A stretch of 64,000 nt of DNA from JBQTHD01 sp052390275 (GCA_052390275.1 JBQTHD010000002.1:62001-126000); one strand, 5' to 3'; shown: positions 7,805 through 16,737, counted from the stretch's first letter. The notes: generated from the letters alone by a model not told the origin. A program made the numbers and translations.

Positions 7805-9446
7805 TGCCCGGGAGCCCGATCCGGTGAGTGCCCCGAGGGCATCCAAGGCGGCGGGCAAGGACCCGGCGAGCCGACTGGGGCCTGGTCCGGGGGGCGTGGC
7901 CACGGGTAGCTCGACGACCGCCGATCGGCTGCCGTCGGCTGCCACGAACGTTGGCGCCGCCGGTGACCGACCGGGCGCGGCCAAACGACTGGACCCACCG
8001 GACTCTTCGACCACTGCGGGGCCGTCAACGATGGACCAAATGGTGGAGTCGGCGCGGGTCCTGATCTGTTGCGGGCCCGGCGGGGTGGGCAAGACCACCA
8101 TCGCCGCCGCGGTCGCGGCGACTGCGGCCGCGAGTGGTCGTCGGGTGCTGGTCATCACCGTCGACCCGGCCCGCCGGCTGGCCGATGCCCTGGGCGCAGC
8201 CGCCCTGGACTCGGAACCACCGGAGTGGAATGCACCGGACTCGGATCCACGGGAGTCGGACGCACCGGAGTCGAATGCACCGGACTCGGATCCACGGGAT
8301 TCGGATCCACGGGATTCGGATGCACCGGATTCGGATGCACCGGATTCGGATGCACCGGGCTCGGCTGCGCTGGGCGACACCCCCGTCCCCGTCAGCCTGG
8401 ACCTAACCCTGGGGTGGGCCCGCGCACAGCCCGGCGGCCAACTCTGGGCGGCCATGCTCGACACCCGCCAGGCCTGGGACGACCTGATCCGCCGACATGC
8501 TCCCGACCCGTCGGTGGCTACCGAGATCCTGGCCAACCCCTTCTACCAGGGCATCGCCGAGCGCTTCGTCCAGAGCCACGACTACATCGCCATGGAGCGA
8601 CTGTTGGCGCTCAGCACCGACGCGGCCTACGACCTCATCGTGGTGGACACCCCTCCCAGCCGTCACGCCATCGATCTACTCGATGCCCCGGGACGCCTCG
8701 CCACCTTCTTTGCCAGTCGCTGGCTGCGGTGGTTGGCCCTGCCGACCCGCCCGACGCTGATGGGTCTGGCCAGCCGGCCCTTCACCCAGATGGCCGATCG
8801 AATCCTGGGTCGGCAGTTCTTGGCCGATCTCGGCCGATTCTTTGCCCTGCTCGAGGGCATGTACGACGGGTTCGTGGACCGGGCCCGGGAAGTTGAGACC
8901 CTCCTGGCCAAACCCTCGACCGCCTTCATGGTCATCACCAGCCCCGAACATCGCCCGGCGGGGGAGGCCCGGTTCCTGGTGGAGGCTCTGGGCCATCGCG
9001 GCCTCCGCCTGGGAGCGGTGGTGGTGAACAAGGCCCTTCCGGCCTGGCTCGTGAACCCGGCCAACGCTGCGCTGGCCCGCGGCGTGGGGGAGCGATCCCG
9101 GGTTCTGGCCGAAGGGCTGACGGGAAGCCCACCCGACCCGCCCGACCCACCCGACCCACCCGACCCGCTTGGCCCCGTCTGCGATCAGACGGCGGTGACA
9201 GCCCGGGTTCTGGATCAGGTGGCCTCCACCTTCGCCGACCTGGCCGCCATGGCCGCAGCCGAGGAGGGGGTTGCCCGGAATCTGGGGGTCGGCGCCGGAG
9301 CCCTGCTGACCGTGCCCCGAAAGGAGCAGGGCATCGTGGACATGGCCGGCCTCGCCGTGCTCGGCAGGCACCTGTGGGACGTCCCCGGCTCGCAGCCCGA
9401 GCCAACCCGGCCGGGGTCGGTTCAGCCCGGGCCACCACCGGCGTAG
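7794..9446 (+). CDS. ArsA-like P-loop ATPase, second of a pair
   Basis: 550 aa. The P-loop GPGGVGKTTIAAAV has the canonical lysine but lacks the signature lysine that the upstream paralogue keeps. Other motifs: VITVDPARRLADAL, VVDTPPSRHAIDLLD, FMVITSPEHRP. The first 79 residues are low complexity; ATG 8031 (MDQMVES) would remove them and may be the functional start. A 50-residue Asp/Ser/Pro/Ala insert from a 15-bp array follows the switch I region, and a PPD-type 9-bp array lies near 9129-9167. Probably forms a heterodimer with the preceding ATPase (inference from complementary P-loops and overlap). Confidence 0.85.
   Translation: MSGSAREPDPVSAPRASKAAGKDPASRLGPGPGGVATGSSTTADRLPSAATNVGAAGDRPGAAKRLDPPDSSTTAGPSTMDQMVESARVLICCGPGGVGKTTIAAAVAATAAASGRRVLVITVDPARRLADALGAAALDSEPPEWNAPDSDPRESDAPESNAPDSDPRDSDPRDSDAPDSDAPDSDAPGSAALGDTPVPVSLDLTLGWARAQPGGQLWAAMLDTRQAWDDLIRRHAPDPSVATEILANPFYQGIAERFVQSHDYIAMERLLALSTDAAYDLIVVDTPPSRHAIDLLDAPGRLATFFASRWLRWLALPTRPTLMGLASRPFTQMADRILGRQFLADLGRFFALLEGMYDGFVDRAREVETLLAKPSTAFMVITSPEHRPAGEARFLVEALGHRGLRLGAVVVNKALPAWLVNPANAALARGVGERSRVLAEGLTGSPPDPPDPPDPPDPLGPVCDQTAVTARVLDQVASTFADLAAMAAAEEGVARNLGVGAGALLTVPRKEQGIVDMAGLAVLGRHLWDVPGSQPEPTRPGSVQPGPPPA
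8223..8372. repeat. 15-bp tandem repeat (10 units) in the second ArsA-like gene
   Basis: Ten 15-bp units such as GATTCGGATGCACCG, encoding DSDAP-type pentapeptides. Three consecutive units (8313-8357) are identical, which suggests recent expansion. The array is in frame and lies between two conserved ATPase motifs. Confidence 0.92.
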
Positions 9447-9448
9447 CC

Positions 9449-11008
9449 ATGGCCACCTTCAGCGAACTGGCGCGCCTCACCCCGCTGGACGAGGCCCAGC
9501 AGTCCCATCTCAACAGGCTCGTCGGGGCCTGGGGCCTGCTGAGCGACCTCTCCTTCGCCGACCTGCTCCTGTTCGCCCCCCTGGCCCCGACCGAAGGCAA
9601 CGCGCAGTCCAACAGCCCGGATCTGGTCGTTCTGGGCCAGATCCGGCCCACCACCAGCCAGACCCTCTATCTGGAGGACGAGGTCGGCCGGATGGCCACC
9701 GCACAAGAGCGCCCCATGGTGGTCCGCTGCTGGCAACTGGGCCAGATCATCGACGGCGAGTCCCGCTCGGCCGGTCGACGGGAGATGGCCAGCGTGCAGT
9801 GCATCCCGGTGCGATGGAGGGAGCGCCTACTTGGGGTGGTTACCCGGGAGTCAGCCCCTTGGGTGGGGCGGCGACGAGGGGAACTGGAACGGGTCTACGT
9901 CGAGGTGTTCGACCGCTTTGCCCGGATGATCGCTGCGGGGGAGTTTCCTTTCGGGGCCGAGGAGGCCGAGATCGACGAGGCTCCCCGGGTGGGAGACGGT
10001 GTCGCCCGTCTGGATGCGTCCGGCCGGATCGACTTCGCGTCCCCCAACTTTGTGTCCGCCCTGCACCGCATGGGCATTCACGCCAACACCTCCGGTGCCC
10101 GCCTGGGGGAGTTGGGAGTGGACGAGGCCCCGGTGAGGACGGCCTATGCCATCGGCCTGCCCTTCACCGAGGAGGTGGAGCGGGGCGACGTGGTCGTGCT
10201 TATCCGCTGCATCCCGTTCCTGGAGCGCGGGCGGACATCGGGGGCGGTGGTGGTCATGCGCGACGTCTCGGATCTGCGGCGCCGGGACCGGTTGCTGATT
10301 TCCAAGGACGCCACCATCCGGGAGATCCATCACCGGGTCAAGAACAACCTGCAGACCATCTCGTCCCTCCTGCGGCTTCAGGGACGACGGTTGGCATCCC
10401 CCGAGGCCCGTGAGGCCATCGAAGAATCGGTGAGGCGGATCCGCTCCATCGCCCTCGTCCACGACATCCTCGCTGCCGGTACGGGTGAGGAGGTCGAGTT
10501 CGGCCAGATCGTCCGGCCCCTGGTGAGAATGGTGGAGGAGGGGTTGGCCTCAGCCGACCGCCCCGTCCGCCTCACCGTCGAGGGTGATGCCGGGGAACTG
10601 CGGGCCGAGGTGGCCACCCCCTTGGCCGTGGTGCTCACCGAACTGCTGCAGAACGCCGTCCAGCACGCCTTTCCCGACGAGCCGGAGGTCGCTGGGGCCG
10701 TCGGGTCCGGCAGCGGCGGGTCCGGTTCCGTTGGGCTCGGGTCTGGCAGTTGTGGTGTCGATGCCCGAGCCGTCGTAGTTCGCCTGGATAACGACGGGGA
10801 CCGCCTGAGAGTCAGGGTCTGTGACAACGGTGTCGGGTTTCCCGCCGGTTTCGACGTCGCAGCGCCCAGCGGATCCTCGCTCGGGATGGCCATAGTCCGC
10901 ACCCTGGTGGAGGCGGAACTCGGCGGCTCCCTGAGCCTCATTCCCGGCACCGGGGCGACGGTGGAACTGGTGATCCCCGTGGGCCCCTCCCTACATCCGG
11001 TTTCCTAA
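9449..11008 (+). CDS. pdtaS: PdtaS-type sensor histidine kinase
   Basis: 519 aa, soluble. Order: N-terminal GAF-like domain (about 1-150), a PAS-like domain (about 190-285), then a HisKA_2 phosphoacceptor segment IREIHHRVKNNLQTISSLL near residue 290, and a HATPase_c domain with LTELLQNAVQHAF, VCDNGVGFP and GSSLGMAIVRTLVEAELGG. This matches mycobacterial PdtaS, which signals to the RNA-binding antiterminator PdtaR; PdtaR is not seen here. A Gly/Ser repeat (10703-10747) splits the ATPase domain. In mycobacteria pdtaS neighbours whiB1; here a whiB lies 9 kb away across an island. The last residues and the stop codon are formed by a tRNA fragment at 10997-11043. Confidence 0.9.
   Translation: MATFSELARLTPLDEAQQSHLNRLVGAWGLLSDLSFADLLLFAPLAPTEGNAQSNSPDLVVLGQIRPTTSQTLYLEDEVGRMATAQERPMVVRCWQLGQIIDGESRSAGRREMASVQCIPVRWRERLLGVVTRESAPWVGRRRGELERVYVEVFDRFARMIAAGEFPFGAEEAEIDEAPRVGDGVARLDASGRIDFASPNFVSALHRMGIHANTSGARLGELGVDEAPVRTAYAIGLPFTEEVERGDVVVLIRCIPFLERGRTSGAVVVMRDVSDLRRRDRLLISKDATIREIHHRVKNNLQTISSLLRLQGRRLASPEAREAIEESVRRIRSIALVHDILAAGTGEEVEFGQIVRPLVRMVEEGLASADRPVRLTVEGDAGELRAEVATPLAVVLTELLQNAVQHAFPDEPEVAGAVGSGSGGSGSVGLGSGSCGVDARAVVVRLDNDGDRLRVRVCDNGVGFPAGFDVAAPSGSSLGMAIVRTLVEAELGGSLSLIPGTGATVELVIPVGPSLHPVS
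10703..10747. repeat. 15-bp tandem repeat (3 units) in pdtaS
   Basis: Three 15-bp units beginning GGGTCCGG encode Gly-Ser-rich pentapeptides in the loop after the N-box of the kinase ATPase domain. Confidence 0.75.
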
Positions 11009-11043
11009 ACCGTGTGTCACAGGTTCGATACCTGCCGGGGGCG
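10997..11043 (+). other. 3' half of tRNA-Arg(CCT), probable attachment-site remnant
   Basis: The sequence folds as an anticodon arm (stem 10997-11001 / 11009-11013, loop with anticodon CCT at 11004-11006), a variable region, a T-arm (11019-11035, loop TTCGATA) and a 3' acceptor strand CGGGGGC (11036-11042) with discriminator G. This is tRNA position 27 to 73. Two pairs are mismatched (first anticodon-stem pair, first T-stem pair), and the 26 bases upstream do not form a D-arm or pair with the acceptor, so it is not a complete tRNA. An integrase gene follows at once, as at tRNA-integrated elements. Confidence 0.72.
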
Positions 11044-11101
11044 CTACAAAGTAGCAGTTCAGAGGCCATTTCTTCTGCTGGCTAGCTGGCCCGGAGGCGA
11101 G

Positions 11102-11131
11102 TTGCCCATCCATGGCTACTCTTGCCCATCC
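11102..11131. repeat. Direct repeat TTGCCCATCC, candidate integrase arm sites
   Basis: The decamer TTGCCCATCC occurs at 11102-11111 and again at 11122-11131, between the tRNA fragment and the integrase. The same decamer recurs at 17116-17125 with an inverted partner. Spacing and position suit arm-type sites of a tyrosine integrase, but no function is shown. Confidence 0.4.
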
Positions 11132-11142
11132 GATCCAGGTAG

Positions 11143-12298
11143 GTGGCGCTCGTGGCCGGGTCGATCCGCCAGCGGGGGAAGCAGTCGTTCGAGATCCGGC
11201 GTTCGCCGGCAAGGACGTCGAGACGGGCAAGAAGCGCTACGTCACCCGCACCGTTCGAGGCGAGCGCCGGGAGGCCGAGGTGGCGCTCGGCCGGCTTCTG
11301 GCCGAGATCGAGGACGGCCAGCACGCCGTCCTCGCCGGCACGGTCGGCGAGCTGTGCGAGCGCTGGTATTCGCACGCCGCGCCCGACCTCTCCCCGCGGT
11401 CGCCGCCGAGTACCGCCGCCTGCTCGACAAGCGGATCCTCCCGCGCTGGGCCGATGTCCAGCTGCGCCGGCTCCGAACCGCCGACCTCGACCAGTGGTAC
11501 GCCGAGCTGCGCCGCTCGGGCGGTCCCGGCGGCACGGCGCGCCCAACACCGTGACGCGGTCGCACGCCGTCCTGCGAGGAGCCCTCGCCCAGGGCGTCAA
11601 GTGGGGCCGGCTCACGGTGAACCCCCGCGGCCAACGCCTCGCCTCCTCGGCCGCGCAAGCAGCAGCTCGAGCTGCCCGACCCCGGCGACGTAGCGCGCCT
11701 GATCGAGGCGGCAGCCACGGTGAACCCGTCGCTACCGACCTACTTCCGCCTCGCCGCGGCGACCGGCGCGCGCCGCGCCGAGCTGTGCGCGCTGCGGTGG
11801 AAGCACATTGATCTCGACAAGCGCCGGGTGACGATCGCCCGCAGCATGGCCGAGGTAGGAGGCGAGCTCATCGAAAAGGACACCAAGACGCACCAGGTGC
11901 GGAAGGTCACCATCGACGAGGAGACGACCGCGCTGCTCGTCGCCCACCGCGAGGCGTGTGAAGACCTGGCGACGAGATGCGGTGCGACGGTGTCGCTCAA
12001 CTCGTTCCTGTTCTCGCACGAGGTTGACTTCTCGAGGCCCTGGCGCCCGAACTACGCGACCCTCGCCTTCGGCCGCCTCCGCGACGAGCTGGGCCTCGAC
12101 GGCGTGAAGCTCCACCACCTCCGCCATTTCAGCGCCACCCAGCTCTTGTCGGCCGGCATCGACATCCGCACCGTCAGCGGCCGCCTCGGCCACGCCAACG
12201 CGTCGACCGCACTCGACTTCTACGCCCAGTTCCTCCAGGCCGCCGACGAGCGAGCAGCTGACGCTCTCGGCGCGCTGTCGCGGACGAAGGCCGAGTGA
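11143..12298 (+). pseudogene. Tyrosine recombinase/integrase broken by four frameshifts
   Basis: Read across frames, the protein runs GSIRQRGKQSFEIR, then AGKDVETGKKRYVTRTVRG, a SAM-like core-binding part (AAEYRRLLDKRILPRWADV), and a full catalytic domain: first Arg in TGARRAELCALRW, HxxR in LHHLRHFSATQLL, then LGHANASTALDFY with the His and the nucleophile Tyr. Frame changes are needed near 11200, 11395, 11535 and 11625, each by one or two bases. The last 193 codons (from 11720) are intact. Either the gene has decayed or this stretch carries sequencing errors; intact genes just downstream favour decay. It is the likely integrase of the 11-20 kb island. Confidence 0.82.
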
Positions 12299-12406
12299 TG
12301 CCGAGCCCGGGCTGTGGGATCGTGGGGGCCTACGGGGTCGCGGACTTCGTCACACCCCGTCCGTATGGTGGACAGATGCCCGTCGCCGCCCACGAAGGGA
12401 GTTGAG

Positions 12407-13564
12407 ATGGCCAAGCAGCTTGTGCCCATCAACGGCTCCGTCCTGCGTTGGGCACGGGAGGAGGTCGGTCTCACCGAGGCTGCCTTCGCCGAGGCCGTCA
12501 AGGCCGAGGCGGCCGAGGTCGTGGCGTGGGAGAGCGGCGAGGCGTCGCCTTCGAAGGGCGCCTTCACGAAGATCGTCGAGGTCCTCAAGCGGCCGAGCGC
12601 GGTGTTCTTCCTGCCGAAGCCGCCGGTCGCCGCCGGTCTGCCGACGAGCCTGCGCAACGCGCCCGGTCTGGGCTCGCACAAGCTGGACCAGGTCGAGGTG
12701 CGGCAGATCCGATGGGCGCGCCGGCTGCAGGACGTCGTGGGATGGGCGCTGCGCGACGCCGGTGAACTGGCTTTCGACTTTCCTCGCTACTCGCTCGACG
12801 ACGACCCGATCGAAGTCGCCGGCGCGGAGCGCGCTCGAACCGAGGTGACACCCGCCGAGCAGCTCGAGTGGGATAACGCCAGTGAGGCGTTTCGCGTGTG
12901 GCGAGGTGTCCTCGAAGCGCGCGGCGTGCTCGTGCTCCAGCTCTCGATCGGCAAGGGGAACGTTCGAGGCTTCTCGGCATGGGACGACTACGCGCCCCTT
13001 GTCGCTGTGAACACTTCGTATCACCCGACCGCTCGCATCTTCACGCTGTTCCACGAACTCGCTCACCTGCTCACGCGCACTGATGCCGCTTGCCTGCGCT
13101 TCATCCTTCCGAGCGAGCGCGACAGCCAGCTGGAGCGGTGGTGCGAGCGGTTCGCCGCCGCATTCCTCATCCCGCCGGACTCATTGCGCGTCGTCGCCAG
13201 TCGGTACGGGGCGTCCGAAGCGGTCAAGGTCACCGACGCCGACATCGCCCGGAAGATCGCCAACCGGTTCAAGGTGAGCACGCGGGCGACCAGCCTCCGA
13301 CTGCAGGAGTTCGGCCTTGCGCCCTCGTCGCTCTATGGAGCCGTGGAGTCGATGTTTGCATCGCTCGACTGGAACAGCGGCGGTGGTGGCGGCGGCGGTC
13401 AGCCAGCGCCGGAGAAGCGGCTGGGTCAGGTGGGCAGCCGAGTGACCGAGGTGCTCCTCGGCGCCGCGGCCTCGGGTCGGCTGAACCGTCATGACCTCTC
13501 CGACTACCTGAACCTCACGACCGGCCAAGTAGCCGACCTTACGAGCCTGGTTGCCGAACGGTGA
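12407..13564 (+). CDS. XRE-ImmA/IrrE family metallopeptidase (antitoxin-like)
   Basis: 385 aa. Residues about 5-70 are a helix-turn-helix of XRE type (VLRWAREEVGLTEAAFAEAV, VVAWESGEASP). The middle is the COG2856 ImmA/IrrE domain with the zinc HExxH motif in FTLFHELAHLLT and a downstream glutamate in ERWCERFAAAFLIP. A poly-Gly run follows residue 325. ATG 12407 has an AAGGGA ribosome site. Its stop overlaps the start of a DUF4411 PIN-like gene by 4 bp; this pair has been listed as a toxin-antitoxin-type system in comparative surveys, with this protein as antitoxin or regulator. Confidence 0.88.
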   Translation: MAKQLVPINGSVLRWAREEVGLTEAAFAEAVKAEAAEVVAWESGEASPSKGAFTKIVEVLKRPSAVFFLPKPPVAAGLPTSLRNAPGLGSHKLDQVEVRQIRWARRLQDVVGWALRDAGELAFDFPRYSLDDDPIEVAGAERARTEVTPAEQLEWDNASEAFRVWRGVLEARGVLVLQLSIGKGNVRGFSAWDDYAPLVAVNTSYHPTARIFTLFHELAHLLTRTDAACLRFILPSERDSQLERWCERFAAAFLIPPDSLRVVASRYGASEAVKVTDADIARKIANRFKVSTRATSLRLQEFGLAPSSLYGAVESMFASLDWNSGGGGGGGQPAPEKRLGQVGSRVTEVLLGAAASGRLNRHDLSDYLNLTTGQVADLTSLVAER

Positions 13565-14076
13565 CGCCACATGAGCGCGTGTGGATCCTCGACACCTCCG
13601 CGCTCGTGGAGGCGAAGTCCGCCCTGTCGGTCGCCGACCAGTGGCAGACCTTCAAGCTGCTCGAAGACATGGTTCGCGCCGGAACCGTCGCCATGCCGAG
13701 GCTGGTGATCCGCGAGATCTCGGAGATCGCGCATCCCGACCTGCCGGGCGCGTGGGCACCAGGCGTTCGTGACATCCAGCAGCACCCGCTCGATCCTGAG
13801 TGGGAGCACGTGCAGCGAGTTATGGCCGAGGCCGGCGACGTGGTCGACCCGAACAAGACCAAGGACGATGCCGACCCGTATGTCCTCGCCCTCGCGCTAC
13901 AGCTCCTTCAACAGGGGCACAACGTGTGCGTCGTCACCGAGGACCGGGTCGATCGCAATCGCATTGCGGTGACGACCGCGTGCGATCGCCTTGGCATCGC
14001 GCGCTGTTCGGTGCGCGACTTCCTCGGTGGCCTTGGCGTGAAGACGAGGAAGGCGCCCGAGACTGAGGACGGCTGA
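13561..14076 (+). CDS. DUF4411 family PIN-like protein (putative toxin)
   Basis: 171 aa. PIN-type features: the N-terminal hydrophobic strand and Asp in VWILDTSALVEAKSAL, a middle acidic residue in REISEIAH, the KDDADPYVLALAL acidic pair, and VVTEDRVDRN near the end. These match the DUF4411 branch, expected to be Mg-dependent RNases. GTG 13561 overlaps the ImmA stop (GTGA), so translation is coupled to the antitoxin-like gene. Confidence 0.85.
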   Translation: MTPHERVWILDTSALVEAKSALSVADQWQTFKLLEDMVRAGTVAMPRLVIREISEIAHPDLPGAWAPGVRDIQQHPLDPEWEHVQRVMAEAGDVVDPNKTKDDADPYVLALALQLLQQGHNVCVVTEDRVDRNRIAVTTACDRLGIARCSVRDFLGGLGVKTRKAPETEDG

Positions 14077-14422
14077 GATCCACACCTAACGCCACCAGCC
14101 CTGCCGTTGGTCGGGAGCGGGGGGCCTCGGGTGGAGGCGAGGAGGACGGGCCTGGGGTGCGCCCTCGAACGGATCATCGCAACCGGGTTCCTGTGATCGT
14201 TCCCGCTGCCGTTCCCGTTCGCGTCCCGCTCGGGACTTTCTTGGCGGGACGGGCGTAGACAGCACCGCCCGCCTGTCCCCCGGGACGGGCGGGCGTCTCG
14301 TCGCCTGATCCGGGGGGCCAGCGCGAACGTCCAGCTCAGCGAGCCGACAGGACCAGAACGGGAACGATCACGGGAACGTCGTCGCGGCCTCGGGGCCGTC
14401 CTCCATGGGGAAGACTGGCCGC
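14077..14422. other. 346-bp intergenic region with nested inverted repeats
   Basis: No gene. An 18-of-19 inverted repeat (14187-14205 against 14359-14377, core GTGATCGTTCCCG) encloses about 150 bp. Within it lies a 14-bp hairpin with one mismatch (14266-14279 / 14282-14295) that could terminate the ImmA-DUF4411 transcript. Several GTTCCCG copies occur on both strands, so this may also be an operator region. Confidence 0.6.
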
Positions 14423-15748
14423 ATGGCCGAGGAGGACCCGCTCGTCACCGAGGCGCTGGCCAAGCTGGAGGCCGAGGACCCGGAGGTTGCCCGGGACGCG
14501 GAGGCGGCGCTGGGGTCGCTGACGTGGGGCGAGGGGCTGTCGGTCATCACCCAGGAGCGGCTCCAGCACTTCCTCTGGTACAGGCTGCCGATGAAGTGGC
14601 TGACCGATACCGACCACCACCGCCAGATCGTGGCGGCCCTGGCCCGGGCCTTCGACCTGCTCGAGCTGGCCCGGTACGCGGCGTTGTGCCGGTCGGACGC
14701 CACGACGGAGGTCCTCGACGCCTACGAGCGCAGCGACAGCGAGGGAACGAAGGCGCTCTTGCGGGCCGACGCCGCATCCGGGATCCGCCCGCCGGACATC
14801 GACGAGATCGAGTGGGGCACGGTGATGGGCCTGGAGGAGTCAGCGGCGCTGTCCTCGACTGCCGAGATGCTGGAGCTGGCTGTGGTCTCCGGGGAGCTGG
14901 TTCCCGGTTCCCGGGGCTGGAAGCAGCGCCAGCAGGACCTCGTGCGGGCGCACGTGACGGTGCCGCGGATCGCCCTCGGGAGCCGGACGCTGCTGGAGGC
15001 AATCCGGGACGAGCGGCTCCAGACCTGGCTGGAGGGCCGGCGCAGCCCCACCCGGCGCCGGATCCTCAGGCTCCTGATCGCAGCCGTGCGGGTTCCGGCT
15101 CAGCTTCCGGACGGTGTCGACGATCCGCTCCCGCGGCTGCGGTGGCTGCTCCGCGAGCTGGTCGACGGCCAGCCGCTCACCCAGACCGGGAACCTGAGCC
15201 GAGCGTTCGTGCAAGAGGCGGCGCCCCGCTTCGGATGGGACTCCAGGAACCCGCCACGAACCGAGGACGAGCTGTACGACCTGCACCAGGTCCGCCACCT
15301 CGCCCAGCGCCTCGGCCTCGCCCGCCGCTCGGGCCGCAAGCTCTTGCTCACAGCGAAGGGGTGGGCCGCGCTTGCCGACGCCGAGCTCCTGCGGCGCACG
15401 GCGGCTCAAGGGCTGCTGCCGGAGCACGAGTTCGCCGCTGCCCTCGGCGAGATCACTCTCGCGCTGCTCATCGACCGTGAGGTGCACGACCACGAGCTCG
15501 ACGCCACCCTCGCGGACGTCGTGGCCGAGGTCGGCTGGCGCGCCACCGACACCGGGCTGCCACCCGACGAGCGCGACATCAGCTGGGCCTGGCACCAGAC
15601 GACGAACCTGTTGCGTGCGCTCGAAGTGCTGTCAACGGGCGGAGGCTGGCGGGACCGCAGCTACGAACTCACGCCCGCGGGCCGGTCGGTCGCGCTGGAG
15701 TGCCTCCATCACCGGGCCACCGGTCGTCGGTTGAGCGTCTGGGGTTGA
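14423..15748 (+). CDS. Hypothetical protein with winged-helix-like C-terminal half
   Basis: 441 aa, intact, family not recognised. The N-terminal half is acidic and helical (EALAKLEAEDPEVARDAEAA, FLWYRLPMKWLT). The central segment (LRELVDGQPLTQTGNLSRAF) and the following LAQRLGLARRSGRKLLLTAKG resemble winged-helix modules found in some actinobacterial proteins annotated near pRiA4b ORF-3-type proteins; this is a weak resemblance from memory. ATG 14423 is favoured by a GGGAAG site ten bases upstream; ATG 14405 is the alternative. It sits between two toxin-antitoxin modules in the island. Confidence 0.65.
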   Translation: MAEEDPLVTEALAKLEAEDPEVARDAEAALGSLTWGEGLSVITQERLQHFLWYRLPMKWLTDTDHHRQIVAALARAFDLLELARYAALCRSDATTEVLDAYERSDSEGTKALLRADAASGIRPPDIDEIEWGTVMGLEESAALSSTAEMLELAVVSGELVPGSRGWKQRQQDLVRAHVTVPRIALGSRTLLEAIRDERLQTWLEGRRSPTRRRILRLLIAAVRVPAQLPDGVDDPLPRLRWLLRELVDGQPLTQTGNLSRAFVQEAAPRFGWDSRNPPRTEDELYDLHQVRHLAQRLGLARRSGRKLLLTAKGWAALADAELLRRTAAQGLLPEHEFAAALGEITLALLIDREVHDHELDATLADVVAEVGWRATDTGLPPDERDISWAWHQTTNLLRALEVLSTGGGWRDRSYELTPAGRSVALECLHHRATGRRLSVWG

Positions 15749-15749
15749 G

Positions 15750-16451
15750 CTAAGCGGACGCCGGCCACCCATCTTCGGGCCCGAGCCGTGTGCCGACCGC
15801 GTCGGCGCAAGCTGGTCGCATTGGGACCTGTGGTTCTGCCTCGTCTGCCTAACCGACGCCAACGGCAACTGGACGGCGCTCGAGGAGCAGATCATCGTCG
15901 GGGACAAGCGTCGTTCGGTGACGGGCCGTACCTGGGAGCGCAAGCGCAGCCACCTCCTCCAGCTCCGGGCCCGCCTCGACGAGGCGGCCCTGGGCGCCGC
16001 TGAAACTGGGCCGACCTGTGCGAGTGGTGCATCTGGGAGGACTGGGGGAATCCGCCACCGGCGCAACACCGCGCCGTTCCGCGGCGCGCGCACGGGCGAC
16101 GTCGACCCGGTCGAGCGCCTGCTGCTGGACCTCGTGGCCGAGCACCGGTCGCACCGTCTCGACTGCGAGGCTGACGAGGCGCTTCAACTCATGGCCTGGC
16201 TGGCCGTCGCGACCCACTCGTACGACCGCTTCGTCCCAGCGGCCAAGCGGCTGCGGGCCGACTGGTGGATACCGGTCGACGCCATGGGCGAAGCCGCCAA
16301 CAAGGCGGGCAGGCCCGACCTCGCCGCCGAAGTCTACGGTGCCGCCATCGCCGGCGGCGGTTGGCACGCAGACCCCCTCGCCCGTCTGTGCCAGCAGCGA
16401 ACCGGCGGCACCCCGACGGCGCCGCGCGCACCGCTCCGGCTCGTCGAGTAG
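15750..16451 (+). pseudogene. Decayed hypothetical gene with CxxC pairs
   Basis: The plausible protein is spread over two frames. One frame is open from about 15750 and gives WDLWFCLVCLTDANGNW and an Arg-rich helix, but has no start codon before GTG 15918. A second frame (about 16005-16050) continues as LCEWCIWEDWGNPPP. The first frame then resumes from about 16100 with an intact helical domain ending at 16451. FCLVC and CEWC look like a zinc-binding pair. At least two indels and loss of the start are needed to explain this. Function unknown. Confidence 0.45.
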
Positions 16452-16500
16452 GCCGTCTGCAGCGGCCTGTCTTCATGTCTCCCGGCCTACGCTGGGACAC

Positions 16501-16737
16501 ATGATGGGAGCACAGCGCGAGCTCATCGTCCGGGACCCGAGGGTCTGCCACGGCCAAGCGGTCGTGAAGGGCACCCGCGTGATGGTCAGCGTGATCCTCG
16601 ACGCCCTCGCCGCCGGCATGGCCGAGGACTTCATACTCGCCGAGTACCCGTCGCTCACCGTGGATGGCATCCGCGCCGCGGCTGCCTATGGTGCCGAACT
16701 CGCCCGCGACGAGTACCCAGCCGTCGCGGCGCAGTGA
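16501..16737 (+). CDS. DUF433 family antitoxin
   Basis: 78 aa. Matches DUF433: IVRDPRVCHGQAVVKGTRVMV followed by a helix-turn-helix-like part (ILAEYPSLTVDGIRAAAAYG). DUF433 proteins are small DNA-binding antitoxins commonly paired with DUF5615 PIN-like proteins. The stop overlaps the downstream start by 4 bp (GTGA). ATG 16501 or the adjacent ATG 16504 may be used. Confidence 0.9.
   Translation: MMGAQRELIVRDPRVCHGQAVVKGTRVMVSVILDALAAGMAEDFILAEYPSLTVDGIRAAAAYGAELARDEYPAVAAQ

Noticed and set aside
8223..8372. CRISPR-like array
   Set aside because: Units are contiguous 15-bp repeats without spacers, in frame inside a conserved gene.
6809..9446. Arsenic resistance operon
   Set aside because: No arsR, arsB or arsC genes and no arsenite-binding cysteines in the ATPases; the context with DUF3107 and PdtaS is the usual actinobacterial one.
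10971..11043. Complete tRNA-Arg gene
   Set aside because: The 26 bases before the anticodon stem form no D-arm and cannot pair with the acceptor strand.
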